In this document: piece by piece, positions 9,227-16,940 of the stretch
Layout of the letters: each line of letters opens with the position of its first letter
Numbering within the stretch: the stretch's first letter is position 1
DNA from: Caenimonas sp. SL110
GTDB lineage: Bacteria; Pseudomonadota; Gammaproteobacteria; Burkholderiales; Burkholderiaceae_C
DNA: 64,000 nucleotides
Direction: 5' to 3'
Assembly: GCF_001044395.1 (NCBI RefSeq)
Contig: NZ_JANU01000013.1
Span: 248,001 to 312,000 of the forward strand
Notes under the pieces: generated by a model
The model's database searches: none
Seen by the model: the letters and a program-made list of their open reading frames with translations, nothing else
What the model was told of the DNA's origin: nothing
Made by a program: the position numbers and the translations under genes

Positions 9227-9823
9227 CTATTTGGCAGACGGGCTCGGCGCGCCGACGCTGACCTCGACCCTGCGCGGGCCTGCCGGTGGCTGCGGAAAGC
9301 CCTGCAGCGCGGCTTCGAACATGGCGGGGAACACGCTCTTGCTGTCCATCCACGGGCCATCGTGGACGGAGCGGCTTTCGAACACAACCTTGTTGGTCGA
9401 AAGTTCACGTAACACAATTGCCACTTCGCGGTGGTACCAGGGCGACTCCATGCGTCCCATCAGCCCGAAGTGGCCGCGCCGGCCCCAGCCAAAACCACCA
9501 CCCCAGATCGAGTCCCACGGATCTGCCCATGGCGAGGCGATTCGCTGGGTTCGACCGGTGAGCTGGACGGTGTATCGGGCATTGGCGTCGTCGCGACGAA
9601 GGCCGGCCTTGTGGAGGGGGCCATCGGCGAGCGCCTCGAATTCGGCCTGACCGGGTTCCTGTTGAGACGGCAATCGTTCGAAGCGGTACGTCGGTGAGGC
9701 CGGCAGGGCCTGCAGCGTTGAGAACGCCTGCACGTTGCTGTCAACAACGAACGTTGTGGCGCAACCAGCCAATGCGGCGGCGATTGTGACAAGTCCCAGC
9801 AGTTTGAACGTCAGTTGTTTCAT
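9227..9823 (-). CDS. DUF4136-type lipoprotein
   Basis: A 198-residue predicted lipoprotein. The N-terminus has a hydrophobic signal ending in a lipobox (AALAGC, Cys21), so it should be lipidated and probably sent to the outer membrane. The rest resembles DUF4136 proteins: a small beta-rich domain with the YTVQLTGR strand, a Gly/Trp-rich loop around residues 105-125 and a late VFESRSVHDG element. Function is unknown in this family. It is a single gene divergent from ttcA. Confidence 0.82.
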   Translation of the reverse strand: MKQLTFKLLGLVTIAAALAGCATTFVVDSNVQAFSTLQALPASPTYRFERLPSQQEPGQAEFEALADGPLHKAGLRRDDANARYTVQLTGRTQRIASPWADPWDSIWGGGFGWGRRGHFGLMGRMESPWYHREVAIVLRELSTNKVVFESRSVHDGPWMDSKSVFPAMFEAALQGFPQPPAGPRRVEVSVGAPSPSAK

Positions 9824-9928
9824 GGTTCGGATAGGACTCTTGCGTAGGGGCGGTGTTCCCTGTTCATGCCTTGGGGAACTGTCATTGTGTCCCGCTGTCT
9901 ACAATTCCTCAAACACCGGGCAAGGGCC

Positions 9929-10807
9929 ATGAAAGAAATCGAGTTCAACAAGCTGCGAAAGCGGATCCGGCGCCTGGCCGGTGAGGCCGTCGTGCATTAC
10001 CAGATGATCGAACAGGGTGACGTCGTGATGGCGTGCCTCTCAGGCGGCGCCGACAGCTACACGATGCTCGACTCATTGCTGTACCTGCGCGAAGTGGCGC
10101 CCATCGACTTCGAGGTGATTGCGGTCAACCTCGACCAGAAGCAGCCCAATTTTCCTGCGCACATCCTGCCGCAATACCTCACCCGCCTGGGTGTGCCGTT
10201 TCGCATCATCGAACAGGACACCTATTCGATCGTCAAGGACAAGATCCCCGAGGGCAAGACGACCTGCTCGCTGTGCTCGAGGTTGCGCCGCGGGATCCTC
10301 TACAACACCGCGCAGGAAATCGGAGCGACCAAGATCGCGCTGGGTCACCACCGTGAAGACATTCTTGAGACGCTGCTGCTGAACATGTTCCACGGCGGCA
10401 CCATGAAGGCGATGCCTCCGAAGCTGCTTTCCGATGATGGTCGAAACGTGGTGATCAGGCCGCTTGCCTACTGCAAGGAAAGAGACATCAAGGCCTACTC
10501 TGAGGCAATGCAGTTTCCGATCATCCCGTGTGACCTGTGCGGCTCGCAGCCCAACCTGCAGCGCCGTGCCATGAAGGACATGCTGACTGAATGGGACCGC
10601 AAGTTCCCGGGACGCGTGGACAACATGTTTCGCGCCCTGGCGCATGTCGTGCCGAGTCACCTCATGGATACGAAGCTGTCCGGCTTCGGCAGCGCCCGGC
10701 TCTCTGACGAGAGTGGCGACATGAGTAACTGGCTGGCGAGTGAGCCGGCTGAGGATCGGCTCAACGCATTGACCATTCCGATCCAGGTTGCAGTGACGGC
10801 GCCGTAG
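9929..10807 (+). CDS. ttcA: tRNA 2-thiocytidine(32) synthetase TtcA
   Basis: TtcA adds sulphur to C32 of certain tRNAs, using ATP activation and an iron-sulphur cluster. The 292-residue protein matches the family nearly end to end: the N-terminal MIEQGDVVM, two CxxC pairs ([12 protein letters not shown] and [11 protein letters not shown]) for the cluster, [10 protein letters not shown], and PGRVDNMF. I chose the ATG at 9929 (MKEIEFNKL) over an upstream ATG that adds an unconserved leader. One oddity: the PP-loop reads SGGADSY, whereas the usual TtcA form is SGGKDSY. The family tolerates variation at this position in related enzymes (SGGxDS), so activity is probably kept. Confidence 0.95.
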   Translation: MKEIEFNKLRKRIRRLAGEAVVHYQMIEQGDVVMACLSGGADSYTMLDSLLYLREVAPIDFEVIAVNLDQKQPNFPAHILPQYLTRLGVPFRIIEQDTYSIVKDKIPEGKTTCSLCSRLRRGILYNTAQEIGATKIALGHHREDILETLLLNMFHGGTMKAMPPKLLSDDGRNVVIRPLAYCKERDIKAYSEAMQFPIIPCDLCGSQPNLQRRAMKDMLTEWDRKFPGRVDNMFRALAHVVPSHLMDTKLSGFGSARLSDESGDMSNWLASEPAEDRLNALTIPIQVAVTAP

Positions 10808-10860
10808 TTCTCGCAGGGGTGCAGCCGCCTCGCCGGCGTGCCCAGTCACACCTCTATTTG

Positions 10861-10874
10861 GATACTTATGTATC
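10861..10874. promoter_or_regulatory. Short palindrome in AT-rich upstream region
   Basis: GATAC-TTAT-GTATC is a perfect 5-bp inverted repeat in a locally AT-rich stretch (about 10850-10895) that contrasts with the GC-rich surroundings. It lies 61 bp upstream of the gene at 10935 and is the likely promoter/operator region for it. No regulator is identified. Confidence 0.35.
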
Positions 10875-10934
10875 TTATTTGAGGGTGATGTAGTGAATAA
10901 GCTGGATTCAGCCATTCACATCAAGAGGACGACC

Positions 10935-11486
10935 ATGCCGCATCTCAACCGGCACTCATACGCACCCCAGGCAGCCTCGATTCGCGCCACTCGAGTTGTT
11001 GCTCCTGCACCGGTGCGAACCGTTGCGCTTCTCGTGTGCAGCGCCGCCAGGTCGATGGCTGGATTTCTTCTTCGGATCCGCGCGGGCCACGCTGGTCCCA
11101 GGCGCGTTCAGTTGGCCATTCCGGAGTCGCTGGTCAAACCGCTGGAGCGCCAGATGCTGCGCGACTACTTCACCCGCATGAGCAACGGCGCGGACATCGA
11201 ATTCCTGATTGCTTACTGGAGCTTCACTTCAGATCGCAACGGGTTGCAGCGCTTCGAGCAGTTTCGAACAATCATTGATCGATTTGTTCGCGACAACGCG
11301 CAGCGGCCCGTCAGCCTGTCGCCTACGTGCCGCAGTCATCTGTTGACCGACTGGATAACCCGCTCGCCAATTGGCAGGATCGGCCCCAATGAACCAGTGG
11401 TCGCCCTGGAGGCGGCGGTTCTGGAAATCCTGGAACAAGTCCAGCCGCAGGGTTCGAAATTGCCGTGGCGTGTCCGGGCAGGTTGA
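10935..11486 (+). CDS. Small protein with an RGS-domain-like pattern
   Basis: A 183-residue protein of unknown function. An Arg/Ala-rich N-terminal third with a hydrophobic stretch (about 29-48) leads into a helical region at 60-170. That region reads much like an RGS (regulator of G-protein signalling) domain: MLRDYFTRMSNGADIEFLIA matches the F-x-E-F-L...S-x-E-N-I-x-F-W-L helix, and the segment from FRTIIDRFV through AQRPVSLSP to CRSHLL matches the I-Y-x-x-F...A-P-x-x-V-N-L-x-x-x-x-R segment. RGS domains are known mainly from eukaryotes, with scattered bacterial copies. I chose the ATG at 10935 (GAGGAC upstream) over a GTG at 10893. The AT-rich upstream and neighbouring IS remnant hint at transfer. 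Confidence 0.55.
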   Translation: MPHLNRHSYAPQAASIRATRVVAPAPVRTVALLVCSAARSMAGFLLRIRAGHAGPRRVQLAIPESLVKPLERQMLRDYFTRMSNGADIEFLIAYWSFTSDRNGLQRFEQFRTIIDRFVRDNAQRPVSLSPTCRSHLLTDWITRSPIGRIGPNEPVVALEAAVLEILEQVQPQGSKLPWRVRAG

Positions 11487-11514
11487 ATGTTTGCCTGCCC
11501 TGAATGGACGCCCT

Positions 11515-11584
11515 GCTAGGAGTCTGGGCGGCAGAAGGACTTGAATTACTCCCTCTCCCTCTGGGAGAGGGTTGGGGTGAGGGC
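11515..11584. repeat. Left arm of long inverted repeat around IS remnant
   Basis: Two blocks here recur inverted at 12278-12357. Block 1 (11515-11536, 22 bases, starting GCTAGGAGTCTGGG) matches 12336-12357 perfectly. Block 2 (11545-11584, 40 bases, containing a CCCTCTCCC/GGGAGAGGG hairpin and TTGGGGTGAGGG) matches 12278-12317 perfectly. The spacer between blocks is 8 bases here and 18 in the right arm. A second small hairpin, CAGTGTC-ATC-GACACTG, lies just inside at 11594-11610. Confidence 0.85.
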
Positions 11585-11632
11585 AAGCGGCGTCAGTGTC
11601 ATCGACACTGCTGGTCAAGCCGTTGAATTTTG

Positions 11633-12182
11633 ATGCCCGCCAGCTACATCCCCTACGAGCCCGATCAAGATTTCTTGCTGCCGCCGTCGATGCGCGAGTG
11701 GCTGCCCGAGGGGCATTTGGCCTTCTTCATCAACGACACGGTCGACGCACTGGACTTGACTGCGCTTCACGCGCGCGGGCGAGTTGCCCAGGATGTTGCA
11801 GGCCGTGCAGGACAACCTGGGTGCGGCCCCGTCACACGCGCTGGCCGACACCGGCTATCGATCTGAAGCGGTGTTTGCGCAATGTGCCGATGGTCCTACT
11901 GAGCTGGTGGTGGCGCTGGGGCGAGAAGGCAAGCAGCAGTTGCACTTTGACCCTGCGGGCAAGCCGCACACGGCGGCGATGGCCGCGAAGCTGCAAACCG
12001 ACTCAGCAAAAGTGGCTTACCGCAAACGCAAGTGGATCGCCGAGCCGCCCAACGGATGGATCAAGAACGTGCTGGGCTTCAGGCAATTCAGCCTGCGCGG
12101 ACTGCATCGGGTGCAAGCCGAGTGGAAGCTGCTGAACGCAGCATTGAATCTGCGCAGGATGTGCAATTTGAGAACTGCTTGA
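11633..12182 (+). pseudogene. IS1182-family transposase remnant, internally deleted and frameshifted
   Basis: The start (ATG at 11633) reads YIPYEPDQDFLLPPSMREWL and continues to TVDALDLTALHAR, the typical IS1182-family N-terminus. Homology in this frame stops near 11780. From about 11784 a different frame encodes the family C-terminus (LADTGYRSEAVFAQC, then PPNGWIKNVLGFRQFSLRGL and LLNAALNLRRM). Most of the central DDE catalytic region is missing, so roughly 180 residues remain of the several hundred expected. No transposase activity is possible. The remnant sits between two long inverted repeat arms. Confidence 0.85.
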
Positions 12183-12277
12183 CGGCATGCAAGGTCACCG
12201 TACGCCTTCCAAATCGTTCTGGCCGATCACAAAAACGCTGAAAAACCAAACCGGCTCCACGTAGTTCAACGACCCGT

Positions 12278-12357
12278 GCCCTCACCCCAACCCTCTCCCA
12301 GAGGGAGAGGGAGTAATAACCGCTTCGTCAATCCGTTCTGCCGCCCAGACTCCTAGC
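12278..12357. repeat. Right arm of long inverted repeat around IS remnant
   Basis: Reverse complement of the left arm at 11515-11584, in two perfect blocks of 40 and 22 bases. The outer end provides the TAG stop codon and final glycine codon region of the convergently reading gene at 12353, so the element abuts or has recombined into that gene's 3' end. The internal CCCTCTCCC/GGGAGAGGG hairpin may act as a terminator. Confidence 0.85.
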
Positions 12358-12877
12358 CGACACGTTCGAGTTCAGCCTTGAATTCGACGGTACGATTCAC
12401 ATAGGTTTGCGCCGCTGCTGCGACACCTGCAACCTCTTCATCGGTGAGCGCGCGCACCAGTTTTCCGGGTGCACCCAGGATCATCGAACGCTCTGGAAAA
12501 ACCTTGCGCTCGGTGACAACCGCGCCCGCACCCACGATGCTGTTGGCGCCGATCACGGCGCCATTCATCACCACAGCCTGTATCCCGACAAGCGAGCCGT
12601 TTCCGATCGTGCAGCCATGCAGCATGGCCTGGTGCCCCACTGTCACGCCTTCGCCAATCGTGAGCGGGTATCCGGGGTCGGCATGCAGGACGGCGCCCTC
12701 CTGGATGTTGCTCGAGGCGCCAATGTGAATCGGCTCGTTGTCGCCACGGGCGATGGCACCGAACCAGAGGCTGGCGTGTTCACCCACGGTTACATCGCCA
12801 ACCAGCGTTGCTTCGCTGGCGACAAATGCGCTGGGTGCAATGACAGGAGACTTGCCGCGAATCCGGTAGAGGGCCAT
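12353..12877 (-). CDS. Gamma-carbonic anhydrase-like hexapeptide-repeat protein
   Basis: A 174-residue left-handed beta-helix protein with repeated hexapeptides (VIAPSAFVASEATLVGDV, IHIGASSNIQEGAVLH, LTIGEGVTVGHQAMLHGC). The three metal-binding His candidates lie in LHADPG, VGHQAMLHGC. A C-terminal helix follows. The family covers gamma-carbonic anhydrases and YrdA/PaaY/CaiE-like thioesterases or acyltransferases; substrate is undecided. The MALYRIRG start at 12877 fits the family better than the longer frame from 12928. Its last codons fall in the inverted repeat arm. Confidence 0.88.
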   Translation of the reverse strand: MALYRIRGKSPVIAPSAFVASEATLVGDVTVGEHASLWFGAIARGDNEPIHIGASSNIQEGAVLHADPGYPLTIGEGVTVGHQAMLHGCTIGNGSLVGIQAVVMNGAVIGANSIVGAGAVVTERKVFPERSMILGAPGKLVRALTDEEVAGVAAAAQTYVNRTVEFKAELERVG

Positions 12878-12934
12878 GAGGAATGCCTTGTTTCTTGAGC
12901 ATTCAAGAATACCGCGCGAAAGCCCCAAAAATCT

Positions 12935-13597
12935 TCAATGCGCGCTGACACCCGGCGAAGTTGTGCTTCGGCCAGCGCCATAGTCGATGCCCAGTCTGCG
13001 AATCGCAACGACGGCCTGAGTCCGGTTGACCACACCCAGCAAACGGAAGATGGCTGTCAGATGGGTCTTGACCGTGATTTCGGCCAGGCTCAGGCGCATG
13101 CCGATTTCCTTGTTGGAATGCCCCTCCATCAAAAGCGTTGCGATCTCCTGCTGCCGCACCGTCAACCCGCGCTCTACATCGTCGCCCAGCGACAGCGAGC
13201 CTGCGGGACGAATCCACTTTTGCTCGGGTAGCGAATCGGTCAAAGCGCGGTGCACCACGTCCCGCAGTGTTTCCATCGAGACACTCTTGGACACGACGGT
13301 ACTGGCCCCAGCCCGGGTCGCCGCGGCGATTTCCTGCCGATGTTCGGATGCGGACACGACGACAATCTTTGCGTCAGAAGCGCGTCTGAACAGACTGATC
13401 GCGTCAACTCCGGCGGCGCCGGGCAAGCCCAGATCCAGCAGGATCAGGTCCACGTTTGTTTCTCGAACGCGCGCCAACCCCTCCTCGGCGCTGGCTGCTG
13501 CGATCACCTCGCTGCACGCCCGCGACTCCTCGACCAGGCTTACGAGTGCCCGGCGAAACAGGGGATGGTCGTCAACCACCAATACGATCTTGTCCAT
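12935..13597 (-). CDS. NarL/FixJ-family response regulator
   Basis: A 220-residue regulator with a receiver domain (Asp55 in LILLDLGLPGAAG, Lys in STVVSKS) and a C-terminal LuxR helix-turn-helix (LTVRQQEIATLLMEGHSNKE, then EITVKTHLTAIFRLL). It starts one base after the stop of the hybrid kinase upstream on the same strand, so the pair is translationally coupled. It is probably the output of that kinase; the kinase's own receiver domain may act as a phosphate sink or relay. Confidence 0.93.
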   Translation of the reverse strand: MDKIVLVVDDHPLFRRALVSLVEESRACSEVIAAASAEEGLARVRETNVDLILLDLGLPGAAGVDAISLFRRASDAKIVVVSASEHRQEIAAATRAGASTVVSKSVSMETLRDVVHRALTDSLPEQKWIRPAGSLSLGDDVERGLTVRQQEIATLLMEGHSNKEIGMRLSLAEITVKTHLTAIFRLLGVVNRTQAVVAIRRLGIDYGAGRSTTSPGVSAH

Positions 13598-13598
13598 C

Positions 13599-15353
13599 TC
13601 ATCGCTCCTTTGCGAACAGAAGTTCTTCCAGCGAACCAGTCAGTGCTGCAGCCTCTAATGGTTTGTAAAGCACACCTATACCCAACTCCCCTGCATCTGT
13701 CTCCACCCTCCCGCCAGCTGTGTTGCCTGTGACAAGAACGGCCGGAATATCGAGATTGAATTCTTCCCTCAGCCTGCGAATGACCTGTGAGCCATTGCAC
13801 GCGTCATTCAGTTCATAGTCGCAAACGATGGCGTCGGGCACGCGGGTCGTGTCGGCGAGCAGTTGCGTTGCTTCCTGGCCGGACCGCGCGCAGATCACCT
13901 CACAGCCTGCAACCTGCAAGATGAATGAGGCGGCCCGCAGGATGGACTGTTCGTCGTCGATGAGCACAATGAGCCGGCCCGCGAGGGACCGTTCAGCGAT
14001 TGCCTGAACCGGTCGACCGCGCGAGACGTGGCTAAGCGGCAGGTCTACGGCAAACATCGAGCCTTTGTCGGGCGCCGAGCGCACGGTCACTGGAAGGCGC
14101 AGCGCCAGCGCCAGGCGTCGCACGATCGCCAATCCAAGTCCGAGGCCGCCGGTCCGGTCGTGAGGGCGCGATGGGTCCAGCCTCCTGAACTCATCGAAGA
14201 TCGCCTGCTGCTCGGACTCGGGAATTCCTTTGCCTGTGTCATACACGGCAAGGCGCAAGGAACTGCCGCGCACCCGGCAAGTCACCAGCACACGGCCATT
14301 GGGTGTGTAGCGCACTGCATTGCTGACGAAGTTCAGCACGATGCGCTCCACCATCACCGGGTCGCTGTAGGCATGGGCAGAGCAGGGTCGCACCTTCAGG
14401 GCAATACCACGCGCGCTTGCGAGCGGAAGGAACTCCTTTTCGACACGGGACAGCACATCTGCGACGCTGAAGATGCTGAGCGCGGGAATGGCCTGTTCTG
14501 CGTCTAGCCGGGAGATGTCCAGTAACGAGCGGAACATGTCGATCAGGTCGTGCGCGCACACCCTCGCATCGTCGATCACCATGCGGGCGCGATCAGGCAA
14601 TTCGATCCGGGCGAGTCCGTCCAGGTAGAGCGAAATTGCATGCATGGGTTGGCGCAGGTCGTGGCTTGCCGAAGCGAGGAACCGTGACTTGAGCTGGACG
14701 GCCCTTTCAGCGATCTCCTTTTGTTCCTGCAGCATGGCCGACAGCCGGTTCCGCTCGACGTCCAGATCTGTGAGATGCGCAAAGTTGGCCCAGTTTTTTC
14801 GCAGCAGCCACAGCGTCGTGAACGCGTGAAGGGCAATAAGCAGTATTCCGATCTGCGCGACGCTCGGTTCCTGGGTGGCCACGAAAACAAAGATCGAGCC
14901 CGCAATCAGCGGCACCGAAAAAGCAATTACTGCCCATGGGGCGAAGTACCAGTTCGCGCTTGCGTGGGTGGCAAAGATCAGCGACGTGGCGACGCCCATC
15001 AAGGCCAGTTGCGGCTGCTCGGGCGAAGCCCGCACGACGAGGCCGACGGCCCAACACGAGCCACACAGGGCGGCTAAATCAGCAAGCCGGCGGATACGCT
15101 GCTTCGAGGCGATTTCTGCGGGTGCCCGGTCGCGCAGCCGGTTCCAGCTGGCCAGCGAGCTCCACATGATTGCCGCCATGGTCGCCTGCCACGCCACAGC
15201 TATCCAGCCGAAGCCGGCGTGTATCTGCATCGTCAGCGCGAGCGCCATCATGATTGCGATGAACGCAGCATTGCCCCGCAACTGACCCACCATCGCCGCT
15301 GTCTGCGCAATGCGGACCTGTTCAGGATGCTGACATTCGAACCAAGAGGTCAT
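13599..15353 (-). CDS. Hybrid sensor histidine kinase (membrane, HisKA-HATPase-receiver)
   Basis: A 584-residue protein. Several hydrophobic segments occupy residues 28-185 with little periplasmic material, so it probably senses at or within the membrane. A coiled coil follows (about 195-225), then HisKA with His231 in SASHDLRQPMHA, HATPase_c (FVSNAVRYTPNG, DTGKGIP, GGLGLGLAIVRR) and a C-terminal receiver at about 465-582 (IDDEQSI, VCDYELND). The SASHDLRQPMHA box is typical of kinases partnered with LuxR-type regulators, here the gene directly downstream. It reads divergently from the receiver-kinase gene at 15578. Confidence 0.92.
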   Translation of the reverse strand: MTSWFECQHPEQVRIAQTAAMVGQLRGNAAFIAIMMALALTMQIHAGFGWIAVAWQATMAAIMWSSLASWNRLRDRAPAEIASKQRIRRLADLAALCGSCWAVGLVVRASPEQPQLALMGVATSLIFATHASANWYFAPWAVIAFSVPLIAGSIFVFVATQEPSVAQIGILLIALHAFTTLWLLRKNWANFAHLTDLDVERNRLSAMLQEQKEIAERAVQLKSRFLASASHDLRQPMHAISLYLDGLARIELPDRARMVIDDARVCAHDLIDMFRSLLDISRLDAEQAIPALSIFSVADVLSRVEKEFLPLASARGIALKVRPCSAHAYSDPVMVERIVLNFVSNAVRYTPNGRVLVTCRVRGSSLRLAVYDTGKGIPESEQQAIFDEFRRLDPSRPHDRTGGLGLGLAIVRRLALALRLPVTVRSAPDKGSMFAVDLPLSHVSRGRPVQAIAERSLAGRLIVLIDDEQSILRAASFILQVAGCEVICARSGQEATQLLADTTRVPDAIVCDYELNDACNGSQVIRRLREEFNLDIPAVLVTGNTAGGRVETDAGELGIGVLYKPLEAAALTGSLEELLFAKER

Positions 15354-15577
15354 TAAAAGAAGCCCGTGAAACTGCGGCAGCGTGTTCGCTGGACACGTCT
15401 GCGCTGGCTACCTCCCTTTGAGTTCATTCTTGCATAGGGGTTAGCGAAGACAAGGCCAGAAATACACACTTCCTGCTTCATGCAGCGGTCACCCATCCTT
15501 CCGTATAGGGCTCGCTGAAAATTGCTGGCGGACAGCGCGCGGAGGTGTTAAACCTGCAACCTCCTCACCGGTGCGCT
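15354..15577. other. Divergent intergenic region between two signalling operons
   Basis: These 224 bp separate the minus-strand hybrid kinase operon from the plus-strand genes at 15578 onward and must hold both promoters. Two similar A/T-G patches, TGCATAGGGG near 15432 and CGTATAGGGC near 15503, stand out but I cannot match them to a known operator. A GGAGG sequence at 15541 could serve a GTG start at 15545. No RNA gene was recognised. Confidence 0.3.
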
Positions 15578-16816
15578 ATGAACAATTGCTTTAGCCGAAT
15601 ACTTCTTGTCGACGACATGCCGTCGATCCACGAAGACTTTCGTAAGGTCCTGACTCCGATGCGCGGGTCGGCATCGCTCGATGAAGCCGAAGGGGTGCTG
15701 TTCGGTGCCACTACCGTGCAGCGCTCAGTCTTCGAACTCGATTGCGCCTCCAGTGGCGAAGAGGGCTTGCGCCTGCTGAAGGCTGCGAGCCTTGAGGGTC
15801 GCCCTTACGCGCTGGCGTTCGTGGACATGCGCATGCCCACGGGCTGGGACGGCATGCGCACGATCGAGGAACTCTGGAAGGTAGACGCCGAACTTCAGGT
15901 TGTCATTTGCACTGCCTACTCGGACAACCCGCTGGAGCAGGCGCTGGGACGGCTAGGGGCACCTGACCGGCTCCTCGTGTTGAAGAAGCCGTTCGACCCG
16001 ATCGAGGTGACGCAGATTGCACGCGCCCTGTCAGCCAAGCGCAGGCTCGCACACGAGGCGGCAAGTCATTCGGCCAAACTTGAGCGGGTGTTGCGCGAGG
16101 TCCAGGAAGCAGCGGCTGAACTGCGGCTGCGTAACCAGGAACTGGAAATCGTGGCGACCAATGTGTCTCAGAACCTGCGCTCTCCGTTTGCGGCCCTTGG
16201 CATGCTCAGCACATTGCTTTCTCAGGAACTGCGCGGCCACCGCGGCGACAAGGTCGCCACTTATCTCGAGCAATTGCGCATTGGAGTGCGCAACGGAGAG
16301 GAACTGATTAACGGCGTGCTCTCGCTCTCTGGTATCGCAACAGCCGAACTGTCCGGTCAGCCGCTGGATTTGACCCGGCTTGCGCGCGAGCTCATGGTCG
16401 AAATGCGCGAGCGGTTTCCGCAGCGACAGGTATCGACCAGCGTGCAGGATGGGCTCAGGGCCTGGGGAGATCCCAGACTCATTCGACTGGCGCTCGGTCA
16501 CCTCATTGACAACGCGTGGAAGTTCACGAGCCGCCAGGGAGTGGCAGCCATCACATTCGGCGCAACCCCGAGTCCCGAAGGCGACTCGGTCTTCTTTGTT
16601 CGCGACTCTGGCTGCGGATTCGATCAATCACTGGCAGGTGACCTGTTTCGCAAGTTCAAGCGGCTCCATCAAGAAGCTGATTTTCCGGGTAGCGGAGTGG
16701 GTCTGGTTGCGGTGGGGCGCATCATCGAGCGCCATGGCGGCCGGGCCTGGGCCGACTCCCATCCGCAGCAAGGAACCACCGTCTATTTCACCCTGCCGAC
16801 AGCAGTCCCAAGGTGA
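15578..16816 (+). CDS. Receiver-kinase protein with degenerate H-box
   Basis: A 412-residue protein with the domains in reverse of the usual hybrid order. An N-terminal receiver (VDDMPSIHEDF, Asp83 in LAFVDMRMPTGWDG, Lys in VLKKPFDP) leads through a coiled coil (about 160-195) to a HisKA-like helix pair and a HATPase_c domain (GHLIDNAWKFTSR, RDSGCGFDQS, GSGVGLVAVGRIIERHGG). At the usual phospho-acceptor site the sequence is VSQNLRSPFAAL, with Gln198 where His is expected. The protein probably cannot autophosphorylate in the standard way and may instead regulate another kinase. The ATG at 15578 is preferred; a GTG at 15545 adds 11 residues. Confidence 0.85.
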   Translation: MNNCFSRILLVDDMPSIHEDFRKVLTPMRGSASLDEAEGVLFGATTVQRSVFELDCASSGEEGLRLLKAASLEGRPYALAFVDMRMPTGWDGMRTIEELWKVDAELQVVICTAYSDNPLEQALGRLGAPDRLLVLKKPFDPIEVTQIARALSAKRRLAHEAASHSAKLERVLREVQEAAAELRLRNQELEIVATNVSQNLRSPFAALGMLSTLLSQELRGHRGDKVATYLEQLRIGVRNGEELINGVLSLSGIATAELSGQPLDLTRLARELMVEMRERFPQRQVSTSVQDGLRAWGDPRLIRLALGHLIDNAWKFTSRQGVAAITFGATPSPEGDSVFFVRDSGCGFDQSLAGDLFRKFKRLHQEADFPGSGVGLVAVGRIIERHGGRAWADSHPQQGTTVYFTLPTAVPR

Positions 16817-16940
16817 GGCTCATCATGCTGACTATGCTTCGGTATAAGAGGGTGTCGGCCCGCTGGTAACCGGTGCATTGGCGTGCTACTTTGCTTCCAC
16901 TTTAGTTGTGCTTTTTTCGTTGTGCCAACCTTCCGACGAC

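Noticed and set aside
11548..12316. CRISPR-like array suggested by repeated CCCTCTCCC blocks.
   Set aside because: Only two copies, inverted, with a transposase remnant between; no regular spacers.
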